Origin: Saccharum officinarum
Taxonomy: Eukaryota; Streptophyta; Magnoliopsida; Poales; Poaceae
Direction: 5' to 3'
Assembly (NCBI GenBank): GCA_020631735.1
Contig: CM036168.1
Coordinates: 103,064,036-103,128,035 of the forward strand
DNA: 64,000 nt
Numbering within the stretch: the stretch's first letter is position 1; each line of letters begins with the position of its first letter. Below the pieces are notes generated by a model that was not told where the DNA came from, searched no databases, and saw only the letters and a list, made by a program, of their open reading frames with translations. A program made the translations under genes and the position numbers. Shown here piece after piece: positions 36,499 through 46,551 of this stretch.

Positions 36499-37119
36499 CA
36501 GGGTTTTTTTTTACCGACCGGTCACCCAAACCGCCGGCCTCCGGTTCCGGTTTACCGGTAAACGGTCGAATTTGAATTTGAATTCAAACGCGCCTTCGGT
36601 TCGGTTTGTCACCGGTTTACCGGGCGGTTTGGAGCGGTAACCGCTCGGTTTGAGCGGTTTACCGCTCGGTTTGAGTTTGGAATTTTCTTTTTTCTTTTTT
36701 TTTAAACTTCTATACGTATAAATAAATACTAAACGAACTCGAATTTGAAAAAATTTACACCATTGGCTTCTATAAATCATGAACTATTTTTAGGAATTTT
36801 TTCAGCATTTTTTGTTTTTTTTTTCAAATTTTAAATTTGAATTTGGGGGCCTTAACGGGGCAGGACCGGGATTTTTTTTCTTTTTTTTTAAACTTCTATA
36901 CGTATAAATAAATACTAAACGAACTCGAATTTGAAAAATTTTTACACCATTGGCTTCTATAAATCATGAACTATTTTTAGGAATTTTTTCAGCATTTTTT
37001 TTCAAATTTTAAATTTGAATTTGGGGAATACCTAACCGGACCGGACCGGAACCGGTCCGGCCCGGTTAGGCCGGTAACCGCGGTAAACCGCGGTTTACCG
37101 AGCGGTTTTTTTAACCCTG
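36499..37119. mobile_element. hAT MITE (621 bp) inside exon 10 of the carboxypeptidase-like gene, TSD CAAGTGAG
   Basis: Ends CAGGGTTTTTTTTACCG and, in reverse, CAGGGTTAAAAAAACCG. The exact 8-bp duplication caagtgag lies at 36491-36498 and 37120-37127. The termini are rich in aaccg/cggtt words, as in Ac/Ds-like elements. There is no transposase. It contains two copies of a ~150-bp internal segment (about 36684-36846 and 36875-37025). Confidence 0.9.
36684..37025. repeat. Internal ~150-bp direct duplication within the hAT MITE
   Basis: The block from tttctttttttttaaacttc through tatacgtataaataaata to tttaaatttgaatttgggg occurs twice, with a short spacer of ggccttaacggggcaggacc between the copies. 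Confidence 0.8.
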
Positions 37120-37766
37120 CAAGTGAGAGCAGCTCGTCGATCTGTAGCATCAACAGGCACATTACATTTACGTCAGACAGAAGCATCAAGCATGTCACCT
37201 GAATGCTGATCGGACCGGAGTTGAGAGTGAGAGGCCACATGTGCTTGCCTCGTCGATCCTGGGCTTCATGAAATCGTTGACGAGTGCGAGATGGACCGCG
37301 TAGTTGACTGCCCGCCACCTGCGGTTGGAAGAGTTTCTCGTCAGGAACGGAAGATTTGTCAATCGTCACTGCCGCCGCGACGTCTGATTCCGAGCGCGAG
37401 CGGCGAGCTCAGCTAAATGGCCAGCTCACTTGAGGTAATTGGGGATTATCTTGAGCCTCTCCTTGACGACGCCGTTGAGGATGCCCTCGACGGTGTTGTT
37501 GGAGCCTGACGTGGAGAGGTGCTCCGAGTACCTCGTCAGCTGCACACCGGTCGTTGCCGATGGCTTCGCCGCCGCCGATGGAGCCGCAGCCGTTGAGTCC
37601 GTTGAAGTATCGAGCAAGAAATTGTACATATACTGCAAGTGCGCCAGAAAGCCATGTAGGGTGGGTTTAGCCGGTGAAAAGTTTTTTTTAAGAAAAATAT
37701 CACATATGATGTTTTTATGTGATGTCGAAAGGGGTTTTCGAATATTAATAAAAAAAATAATTATAT

Positions 37767-38000
37767 AGCTTGTTTGGAAACCGCGATACGAATTTATTAA
37801 GCCTAATTAATTTATCATTAGCACATTTGTTACTGTAGCACTCTAGTGTCAAATCATGAACTAATTAGGCTCAAAACGTTCATCTCGCGATTTCCAACCA
37901 AACTGTGCAATTAGTTTTTTTCGTCTACATTTAATACTCCTATCGCAAAATTCGTTACTGTAGTTTTTCGTCAAAAGTTTTTGGATCTAAGCCAGGCCTA
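37767..38000. mobile_element. Abundant grass MITE (gccttgtttag type) in intron 7 of the carboxypeptidase-like gene
   Basis: Contains the diagnostic blocks actaattaggctcaaaacg, ccaaactgtgcaattag and ttactgtag. The ends are gcttgtttgga and, in reverse, ggcctggcttagatcc. Relatives lie at 57720-57959 and 58212-58453. The superfamily was not determined. Confidence 0.65.
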
Positions 38001-39533
38001 AATTGAGTTGGTAAAACAAATTACGCCTATAATAGTATTTTAATTACCACATGGCTGCTGCTGTTGTCGAGCCAGATGTACAGATCGTTAAACGCCGCGT
38101 GGGCGGCGGCCCACTTCCCTTCTGCGATCAGCTCCTTCACCGCCTCCGCTCTCCTGCCACGTACCGACGTATGGCAGCACCGTGACAACATCGCCGACCG
38201 GAGGGATAGTAATCAGGTAGTAGATGCTGGATAGGATTACCTGTTTGCTTCGTTGGCGCCGGCGCTGTCCAGCCTCGAGATGTCTTGGAGAAGCCGGCCG
38301 TACGAGAGCTGCATCAAAAAAAAACCAAGGGAACGAATGAAACATGCACAAAATCGATCGGTGACGGCAGATTTGGAACTCTTTTTATCTTCCTTGGGGG
38401 AGAGTCCCCTCACAGTGAAATCTTCCGGCGAGATCCAGCTGTCGCCGAGGACGACGCCTGTCGCAGAACAGTAAGAGCTGAGAGGAGGACGAAACACAGA
38501 GGAACAGGAGGGGGGAAATTCTCGATTGCTTCGTTACTTGCTGTCTGACTGAATGGTCGAGATCTTTACCTCCGAGCGTGAGGTTGATCTCGGCGGCGCT
38601 GATGGCCCGGGCGACGGACACGGCCAGCGTCGCGGCGTATTTTCCGCCGTAGGACTCGGCGACTAGGAACAGCGGGCTGCTCTGCAGGGTGGGCACCTCC
38701 TGCACCAGCGCCTTGAGCACCGTCATCATGTCAGCCGCCGTCTGCCAGTCTGTCGTCACGAGCAGGCCGTCGTCCTCGACGTAGCTGTACCCCACGCCCA
38801 CCGGGTTGTCCTGCCAGTGCCAGAAGCATGGCAAATCAGCTCAAGTACGTACGTGTACTAGTAGGTTGCAAGGAAGAAACAGAGACATGGAAGAAGATTG
38901 TCCCAGGAGCGGAAGAGGGAGGAGGCAAGAGAAGTGATGGAATCTTTCTTCTGACCACGAAGATGAGGTCGGCCTTCTGGAGCCAGGTCGAGTTGCGGGG
39001 CTTCATGTCGGCGTCCAGCGGCCCGATCTCCACGAAGTTCCCGGCACCAATCCCCGAAACACCCTGAAACGACGCACGTCACGCACGCACTCAAGCTAGT
39101 GAAGCGTTGGCTCTGAATACTGAATTTCTCAAGCAAACGCTACGGTGTTCTCGCCGGAGCGACCGGCTGCCGCTGACCAGTCACGAGCTACGTACCGGGC
39201 CACCCTGCAGCCAGAGGACGGTCGGCCATGGCTTCTCCGGCGAGTAGCTCGCCCTCTGCCTCTGGGGGCTCTTGTAATACCACCAGAACAGGTGCGCCTC
39301 TAGAAAACATCATAAAAAAAAACGCTGATGAACGAACCGAAAATTTACTCACGAACCAGCTAGCGAAGAGCATGGGGTGTCAGTTACGTACTCGGTCGGA
39401 CCTCAACGTAGCCCCACCGCTCCGTGCCGTCGTCCGTCCCGGCTGTGATCGCCGACACGACGGCGGAGCGAACACACAGCAGAGAGACACAGAGGAAGAA
39501 GAAGGACACAGCAACGGAAGCTGGCTTCCCCAT

Positions 39534-39901
39534 TCGAGACTCAAGTGACAATCTTTCGTTCTCTGCAGGCTTGCTCCATGACCAAACTAAAAAGTCTTAT
39601 TGATGTCTTGTTTGGCTCATAGCCATGAGACAACATCCTACATCCGAAGCATTCGTAAGCCGTTAAGCAGAAGCATGCATCAAGAGGAATCGGAACAAGA
39701 ATCAAAACTCAAAAGAGTGATGTTCTGAACAGGCCCTGAATCGGAATATACAGGCACACATAATGCCGGCTTTTGGTTTCGTCCCTTGTTCTGTTTCCCT
39801 TGTTCCCGGTGTCCCACTGTGTCTCTTCCTGCTGTAGTCTCCTGCCAAATGACAGTTCCACGGAGACTGTTAGCTTCAGCCATTATATCATTTAATAAAT
39901 A
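39534..39901 (-). promoter_or_regulatory. Upstream region of the carboxypeptidase-like gene
   Basis: About 370 bp between the start codon and a Stowaway MITE. No convincing TATA box or other motif was identified by eye. The small ORFs here are not supported. Confidence 0.3.
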
Positions 39902-40133
39902 CGCCCTCCATAAATAAGTGACGTTTTTTACTTTTACACCTCTTATTTGCCCGTTCACCTTATTCAATTTTTTGTGTAAATAATAAAATAAATAAGTCAG
40001 TATTAAAGTATCTCTAATGATAGAATAAGTCATAACAACATAAATAATATTTATATAAAATTTTTGAATAAGACAAACAGTCAAACAAGAAGTCTCGAAG
40101 TAAAAAACATCACTTATTTTGGGATGAAGGGAG
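39902..40133. mobile_element. Stowaway-like MITE (232 bp), TA TSD
   Basis: The left end CGCCCTCCATAAATAAGTG and the right end, in reverse CTCCCTTCATCCCAAAATA, with TA on each side (39900-39901 and 40134-40135). It sits in the upstream region of the carboxypeptidase-like gene. Confidence 0.78.
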
Positions 40134-40165
40134 TATATTTTTTCTTTTTTTACAGGGACTCTAGC

Positions 40166-40447
40166 TACTCTTTTTTTTAAGAATTACACACTTACAATGC
40201 ACGCACACTCATCCCTATAAACGCACGCATGCGAACCCTACCCATGTGAGCACCTTCAAAGACTGGGCCGGCAAATTTTCGAGACGAGATTGACGAAGTC
40301 ACCACATACGGCTCGCTATCGACAGGAACGTCACCAACCACTGAAAGCACAATACCGTTAAATCCTAGAATATTCGCTCAAGAGGAGTTAAACCCAGGAC
40401 CTCACGTGCTACTAAGGCTCATATAACCACTAGGATCTCACAAGAAA
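40166..40447 (-). mobile_element. tRNA-derived SINE, degenerate
   Basis: Read on the minus strand, a pol III-type region is followed by a body and an A-rich tail (ttcttaaaaaaaag). The region contains tagtggttatatgagcc and the B-box-like ggtcctgggtttaactcc. Target duplications could not be defined, so the boundaries are approximate. Confidence 0.5.
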
Positions 40448-41130
40448 GCTTCACCTCGACGCAAGCTCTCCGATGAGCCACATCCCGCCCGGAGATCCTC
40501 CCCGGGTTTTGAGGCTCAAACCCGGCAAACCTATTGCCTGCGGTTTTGAGGATGAAACCACCAAACCCAGCTGGAGTCACGTATCTGCTACGCCTCCTCT
40601 ACTATCTCGATGCATGTCCCGCTCGTCCTCGACCACCCAATCATCAAGTGCTTACACCCTCACCTTGACTTTGGTCAACACTGTCTACGCCTCCTTGCAT
40701 GCACACTTGCTCGTCGATGTCACCAAGTGCTAGCCGTCCACGGTCCATTCTCCGGCCCTCAGTCTAAGCCTCCAAGTCCGTCCTTCACTCCCCTCAGTCC
40801 ATCAGAACTAACTCACTTTATCTTCTCCATTGTCGTCGACCATCTCAATGTTCAACACCTGGACATCACGAGACAAGAGACATATTGCACTTACACCAAC
40901 TCACGCAATGGTTAGTCTCAACACAGTAGACCTAAGTTCGATCACATCTTGGCAATCACTCATCATTCTCACACATGGGCATATATCCACCGTGTGTTCG
41001 CAATTAGTGAAAGCCATTCCTCCTATTCCACCTCTCCAAAGGACCTTCTGAAAGTTAATTCATTGCTTTTTAGCACACTGTACACTGACTCCTCTTGTTC
41101 ATTACAGATGTCAAAGATTCTGCTATAGAC
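40448..41130. other. Spacer without recognised features
   Basis: Moderately GC-rich, with short ORFs of up to 101 residues that lack any recognised motif and have unbiased composition. No repeat ends were found. Confidence 0.4.
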
Positions 41131-41780
41131 TATACTAAAAGGGCAATTGCCTAGCCAAACATCGATCCAAAATCTTGTAATAGAGGTCTAATATACGTGG
41201 TAAATAATGGAAGAAAGCAAGATTTACAGTAAAAGCCTTTCTCTCCCAAATACTTAGCTCTTAGCAATTTACAACATGGATTATTACCCCCCCTCTCCAA
41301 TTTACAAATCCATTTACATAGCAAACATTGATTCATAATCCTGGTGTTAGTGAAACCGGCCAAACCACCTCCTTTGGGTGAAGCTAGAACTTCCCATTTC
41401 ATCATATGGTATTTCTTCTTTTGTCCAGGACCATGCCAAAAGAAATTAGACCTTGCTGTCTCCATTTTGTGGTGAGCCTTCCCTTTCAAATGAAACATAC
41501 TGATAATATAGGTTGGAATTGAACTTAGACATGAGTCTGACAAAGTCAAAGACATCTTTCCTACATATGACAAAAGACGAACTCTGCAATGTAGGAACTC
41601 TCTTTTCTACTTTCTGATAGACATAAGCGAAATCAATGGAACTCATATAATATCTGTAGCATTATACCCAAATACTTTAAAGGGAAATCACATGTGTTAC
41701 AGTTAAACATATCTGCCACTTTTCTCTCCTCCTCTACAGTCGCCTGCAGCACAACACACATCACTTTTTTGGTAATTTAT
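41131..41780 (-). pseudogene. LINE reverse transcriptase fragment (RT to zf-RVT linker)
   Basis: The minus frame 41573-41151 encodes SCLSSIPTYIISMFHLKG, SNFFWHGPGQKKKYHMMKWE and a GGGLAGFTNTRIMNQCLLCKW block. This is the conserved segment after the RT core in plant L1-type LINEs. The adjacent frame to 41646 continues upstream with a frameshift. The rest of the element is missing. Confidence 0.75.
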
Positions 41781-42179
41781 CAAACTAGGCATAGCTTCAA
41801 AACAGTACATGATAAATTTTGCATTAAATGTTAACTTATAATGCTATGTCTTCTAAGATTGTAACCTGTGTTGGAGCGCATGTTGATAAACTAGTTTTGA
41901 GCTATTTGTTTATATGTCCGTTAACAGTGAGACAGTCATGATAACTTCATCAATCTCAAAATCTACGTGTACGTCTGTTGGAGACATTATTGTTATTGGT
42001 AATAAGATGTGCATACATAAATATAAGGATCTATATACTTGTTCAATTCTTTAGGAGAAAAATAAAGCAAGTATTTTATTACTTTTTTTCGTTTATTATC
42101 TGAGGGTGTGTTCTAGTTCTCACTCAGTCGTAGTGAACCTTTGAAAAGGACCCTTATCCAAAATGGGACATTACCAGCC
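41781..42179. other. AT-rich spacer
   Basis: No ORF or repeat end recognised. It presumably includes the 3' flank of the glycosyltransferase remnant. Confidence 0.4.
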
Positions 42180-42757
42180 CTATAATCCAACTACTGACTG
42201 TCGCTGCCTGGTGTATTCCGATAGCGACAAGCACTTGAGAAAATCTCGCACGCACTGATCATTCATCTCGTCATTTCCAAACAACTTGGCGAGCTCTTTG
42301 GCCTTATCCCGAACACCTCGCATTCTTCCTCCACCACGACCCTCCTCAAAGCTGCTGCAATATCTTTGGGCGTGAACGAGCCATCTTCCTCGTCTCGCGG
42401 CACCTCGACGCTTATCTTCTTCTCGGTCAGATGCCACGCGTTGAGGCCCTGATCGAACATCAGCGGTAGCAGCACCAGCCTGACGCCACGGGCGAGGCCT
42501 TCAATGATGGAGTTCCAGCCGGCGTGGGTCAAGAACCCTCCGATAGATTCGTGGCCAAAAACCTGGCCTGAGGCACCCAGCCGCGGCAGACGAGTCCGCG
42601 GCCGTCGACGCGCTCCTCGAAACCTTCCGGCAATCCGCTCTTGCCTTCGTTGGCATCGACGACCGTTGCCTGAATGCCCACAGGAACGGCAGGCCGGAAG
42701 CCTCGAGACCGAGCGCTATGGTCTGCAGCTTGCGCTCGTCAGCTTTGCCTCGCTGCC
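42180..42757 (-). pseudogene. UDP-glycosyltransferase (GT1 family) C-terminal part, frameshifted and cut by the gap
   Basis: The plant PSPG box that binds the UDP-sugar is visible: [12 protein letters not shown], then a frame change, then THAGWNSIIEGLARG and LPLMFDQGLNAW (frame 42532-42263). The box ends in DQ, the glutamine commonly linked with UDP-glucose use. Downstream, KKISVEVPRDEEDGSF and the final helix block (KELAKLFGNDEMNDQCV, frame 42437-42180) lie in another frame. Upstream, 42757 to about 42650 has [19 protein letters not shown]. At least two frameshifts in 580 bp suggest a pseudogene, unless consensus errors explain them. The N-terminal half is lost in the gap. It resembles UGT91-type enzymes. 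Confidence 0.8.
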
Positions 42758-42857
42758 NNNNNNNNNNNNNNNNNNNNNNNNNNNNNNNNNNNNNNNNNNN
42801 NNNNNNNNNNNNNNNNNNNNNNNNNNNNNNNNNNNNNNNNNNNNNNNNNNNNNNNNN
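42758..42857. other. Assembly gap, exactly 100 N
   Basis: Second placeholder-sized gap. It removes the 5' half of the glycosyltransferase gene. Confidence 0.97.
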
Positions 42858-43412
42858 CCAACGAATCTCTTGTGAGTTTCAAATCCATGAGACTGACTGT
42901 TTTTTTACTGTTGTTTCGCCAGACCTTAATACACCCTCCTCTTTTACTCGGGCTTGGGACCGACTATGTTGAGACGACTTAAGAAAGTCTTCCAGTCAAC
43001 GTAGGCGGAGTTGTTCAAGATTTGGTACTCCCGAAAAAAAAAGACACTTACGCCCACTCATAAAATACCAAATCTTCTCGGACTTCACTTTTCAACGGCC
43101 AGACGCCATAATTCACCTCCGCGTTCGTTGCCTGCCTGCCTTTCCAAGTTCCAGCCGCAGTCCGATCCTTGAACTGATCAACATTCGAGTCAAGGACGCC
43201 TGCGCCACTTGCCCAAACATTACAACGGCCGAAAGCCAGTAGTGCCCCGTGAACGTGAGATCCACAGTTAAAAAAAAACGTGAGATCCTCAGAGGTCAGA
43301 AATCACCACAACGTACGGCCTGCACTGTGTACATAGACGTTCCCATGGATATATGTAGCTGATAATCTCACCAAGCGAACACTTGTTCGTGAATCAGAAG
43401 TTGCAGAAGGCC
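42858..43412 (+). promoter_or_regulatory. Region upstream of the NDR1/HIN1-like gene
   Basis: No ORF. A block around 42948-43015 (gggcttgggaccgac ... taggcggagtt) looks repeat-like but could not be classified. A weak TATA-like gatatatgtag lies at about 43347-43357, roughly 60 bp before the ATG. Confidence 0.35.
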
Positions 43413-44133
43413 ATGGCCGCCAGCCACGAGCACAAGATCGACCACCTCGACCAGGCCTACTACGGCCCGCCCATCCCTCCCGCAGCACCGACGCCCGCCG
43501 TACCGGCGTCCGCCCGCCAGCGCGCCGCCGTGACGCGTACGCGCTCTTCTGCCACGCTTCCGCGTGCTGACGCTCGTGCTCATCGCGCTCGGCGTCGTGG
43601 CGCTGGTGCTCTGGCTCGTCTACCAGCCCAGCAGCCTCAAGGCGTACGTCGACTCCGCGCAGCTCACCCGCTTCGACCTCGCCACCAACGGCAACGACGG
43701 CACCGGCCAGCTGCTGCGCTACAACCTCACCGTGGGCGTCAGCATCCGCAACCCGAACCGGAAGCAGGCCGTGCTGTACCGGCGCCTGGACGCCGTGGCG
43801 CTCTACGGCGGCGAGCGGTTCGGGTACGTGGACTTCCCGCGGATGCGGCAGGACCGCAAGAGCACGATAGAGATACATCCGAGCTTCCATGGACAGGCCG
43901 CCTTCGCCGCTGCTCCAGCGGCGGCGGCGGCGTTCGGCAGGGAGAAGGAGGAGGGGTTCTTCGGCATCAACGTCGAGCTCCACACGAGGGTGCGCCTGAA
44001 GGTGATCGTCGTCAACAGCGTCGAGTACAGGCCGGACGTGGACTGCTACATCAGGGTTCCCGACCCGAGCAACGCCACGGCAGTGGCGCTGGGGTTCACG
44101 CCGACGCAGTGCCATGTCGACGACTTCTCGTGA
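43413..44133 (+). pseudogene. NDR1/HIN1-like (LEA_2 domain) membrane protein gene with a frameshift
   Basis: The ATG at 43413 gives a short cytosolic N-terminus, MAASHEHKIDHLDQAYYGPP, a motif typical of this family. After about 43533 the coding frame shifts by one. The new frame gives a membrane segment (VLTLVLIALGVVALVLWLVY, about 43564-43623) and then the LEA_2 domain with LTRFDL, YNLTVGVSIRNPN, YRRLDAVALYGG and a C-terminal FTPTQCHVDDFS. These intronless genes encode plasma-membrane proteins linked to pathogen and stress responses. One extra base near 43540 would explain the shift. The original frame also stays open to 44162, but with no family similarity. It may be a recent pseudogene or a sequence error. 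Confidence 0.82.
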
Positions 44134-44270
44134 CAGATGAGCGCGGAAGATGCGAGCAATAAGTTTGTTGCTACGCGGATGAATTGATCGATTTGCTTAG
44201 TTCGTGCACTGTCATTTCTGCTTGTTTTTTTTAATCTAATAAGGTCAACTAATTATAGCTAGGAAAGTTA

Positions 44271-44706
44271 TCTATACCTCTTATAAAGCAAAGGCCCACT
44301 AAAGTATTTCTCTGTGTTTTTATTACACCACATCAGCATAGTGACATCATCGTCGCCCACTAAGCCTCGTTCATTAACAAAGAGTTAGACACCCACTATT
44401 CTATCCCAACACTTTATTCAGTTTCCCTCAACGCATGCATAACACGTATGTACTAGATTGAATTGAAGACCAAACGAACAGATATTTGCCTCTGAAATCA
44501 TTTTAGAAATTTTCGTTTTGTACTACTTTATTTCAGAGTTCAGACATTAGTTTCAATGATCTATACCATATATGCCAATGGATATAATCTCCACAATTAT
44601 GCTAATACATCTATACTTATACATCTTCTGATTCTTAGTAATTAACATTCTAACCTATTTATATTCCTACTTCATACCCGCGGCAACGCGCGAGGAATCC
44701 TCCTAA
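44271..44706 (+). mobile_element. Candidate non-autonomous Helitron (436 bp)
   Basis: Starts TCTATACCTCTTATAAAG directly after an A and ends CTAA directly before a T. A GC hairpin, cgcg-gcaa-cgcg (about 44680-44691), lies roughly 12 bases before the end. The TC start, CTRR end, subterminal hairpin and A/T insertion site fit a Helitron. No RepHel gene is present. Confidence 0.55.
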
Positions 44707-45054
44707 TATTAACAAACATAGATCCTGATTGTCCTTAATCCTTAGATTTAGAATGATTTTTTATTTATTTTTGAAAAAAAACACGCAAATTTTGATTGTT
44801 ACGTGCCGTGTCCGTTGTACAGCGTCGGCGGTAAAATCAGTCGTACCAGTTTTTCCAGAAGTACTCCCTCCATCTCAAATTATATGTCATTTCAATTTTT
44901 TAGAGATTTAAAGCATATCAAGTTTGACCAAATTTATATAATAAAATAATAACCTTTATGATACTAAATAAATATCATTATATTATTCATTAATTGTACT
45001 TTCATAATAATATCTATTTGACGTAATAAATCTTTGTAATTTTATATATAATTT

Positions 45055-45419
45055 TGTTAGCACCTTTGCTAACCAGGACGGCGGCCCAGAAGAACAGCCC
45101 ATCGAGTCGTCGAGCCCAGGCGTGCGCCGACACGATGGAGAAGCTGCCGAGCCAGCCGGATCGTCGAGCCCAGGAGTGCGCCGACCCAGAAAGCCCAATA
45201 CCCGCTGTTTCGGGCTTTCGGCCCAAAGTGGTCCAACAAGTAGATTGCGAAAGAGTGCTGAGAAATATAAGTCTATCGCTCTGTGAGAGAGGGGATCATC
45301 GATGAAAATTGTAAACGCTATTCTTCTGTTAAGCACTCATCTTTCAGTTCTTCCCCATTCTATGCTCGATTCCAATTTCCCTTGCTCTTCTGATCCCCAA
45401 TCCTCCCTCGCTGCTAACA
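45055..45419 (+). repeat. 5' LTR of the Reina element (365 bp)
   Basis: TGTTAGCACC to CTGCTAACA. Compared with the 3' LTR it has an extra gggctttc near 45210 and scattered substitutions, so the insertion is not very recent. Confidence 0.9.
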
Positions 45420-45441
45420 AATTGGTATCGGATTTGTTCGA
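45420..45441 (+). other. Primer-binding site of the Reina element
   Basis: AATTGGTATCGGATTTG follows the LTR directly. TGGTATC plus purines is the usual complement of initiator methionine tRNA in plant elements. Confidence 0.65.
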
Positions 45442-46551
45442 TCCTGGAAGCCCCTACCTCGCACACCCACTAGACTCGTCTCCAACGCCTAAAAGTCTAA
45501 GTTTGGTTTTGGTAATTAATGACACCAAGTTGCTAATATCATATGTTAAGTGATTTGAGTTAGATATAAGCAGCACATGTGATGAAGGTGCATGTGGCAT
45601 GGAGTGATGGCCACAAGATCACAAGAGGTGGAGATGCACATGAAATGATGATCAAGGTGATCAAGCATGAGAAGGTAGACATGGAACAAAGTAATCAAGA
45701 CAAAGGTATAACCATAGAGTTTTGCTTTTACCGGTCTAAGATGAGTAGAGAAGTAATTGACCGGGTCTAGGATTGATAGCCGACTAACAAGAGGGACAAT
45801 CACGGTTAGCTCGTGAATCAAGTGCTACTAGGTCATCATCTTGAGCATATGCATTTAGGATCTAGTAAAGAGAGCTAACATAACGCCTTAAAATGTTTGT
45901 GAAAATGCTAACACACTCGCACCTGGTGATATACACATGATGGTGTTGGAACTTTAGCGAAGGCGGCAGAGTTTGAGCGGTAGAGAGGGGTTTGGGGTCC
46001 TCTCCCTCCCGCCGAGCTTGCGAGGCGGCATTCAGGCGTTTTCGAGGAAATAAAATGACTATTTTCCTTTACGCCGAAAGCGAAAAGAAGTGGCGAAGTC
46101 GTGGAGGTGGTCGTCGCTATTTTGGAAGCGACAGACGCTAGTCCTACGTCTGTCGGCTTACCCTAGGCGTTGGTCTACAGTAGAGCATGCGTCGGACGCG
46201 GGGGTGATGCAGCGACAGACGCCGTGCGTCAGCGTCTGTCGCAGGTGACGTCATCGGCTCGCAAAGCGGCGTGGCGCTGAGGAGGCGACGGACGCGTGGA
46301 TGCTCACGCGACAGACGCTGGCGTCAGCGTCTGTCGCTTAGTGTTCGGCGGCCTGGCGAGCGCGTGAGCGTCAGACGCTGCGCTGCATCTGTCGATCGAC
46401 CAACAGACACGTCTATCGCGGCTAAGCGGGGGCGGGAGCATTTTGAATCGTGTCTGTCGCGCGACAGACGCTGGAGCGGTCTCGCGTCGGACGCGTCTAA
46501 CGCTGGGAGTCGACCGTTTGTAAGGTCCAAATAGCTAGAGGGGGTGAATAG

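Larger units (their letters stand above)
35864..39533 (-). pseudogene. SCPL51-like: Serine carboxypeptidase-like gene (SCPL51 type), 13 exons, disrupted by a hAT element
   Basis: A peptidase S10 family gene, normally a secreted or vacuolar glycoprotein acting as carboxypeptidase or acyltransferase. Exons: 39533-39392, 39299-39196, 39063-38956, 38810-38570, 38457-38414, 38308-38241, 38153-38048, 37632-37430, 37318-37249, 37141-36462, 36309-36257, 36169-36037 and 35932-35864. Without the insertion in exon 10 they sum to 1392 nt, 463 residues, close to the usual ~460. All splice phases agree. The N-terminus has a hydrophobic signal peptide. Catalytic Ser is in ESYGG (exon 4), Asp in QLDVIC (exon 11) and His in GAGHL (exon 12). 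LQGGPG-type and DNPVGVGYSY motifs are present. Introns are GT-AG except intron 9, which is GC-AG. The 621-bp insertion plus its 8-bp duplication shifts the frame and cuts off Asp and His. Confidence 0.9.

Noticed and set aside
42940..43020. Conserved-looking block with gggcttgggaccgac and taggcggagtt
   Set aside because: It looks like a dispersed repeat, but I could not assign a family or find ends, so it is not listed as an element.
43303..44115. 270-residue minus-strand ORF opposite the NDR1/HIN1-like gene
   Set aside because: GC-rich antisense shadow of a real coding frame. It lacks any family motif and its open length follows from third-position GC bias.
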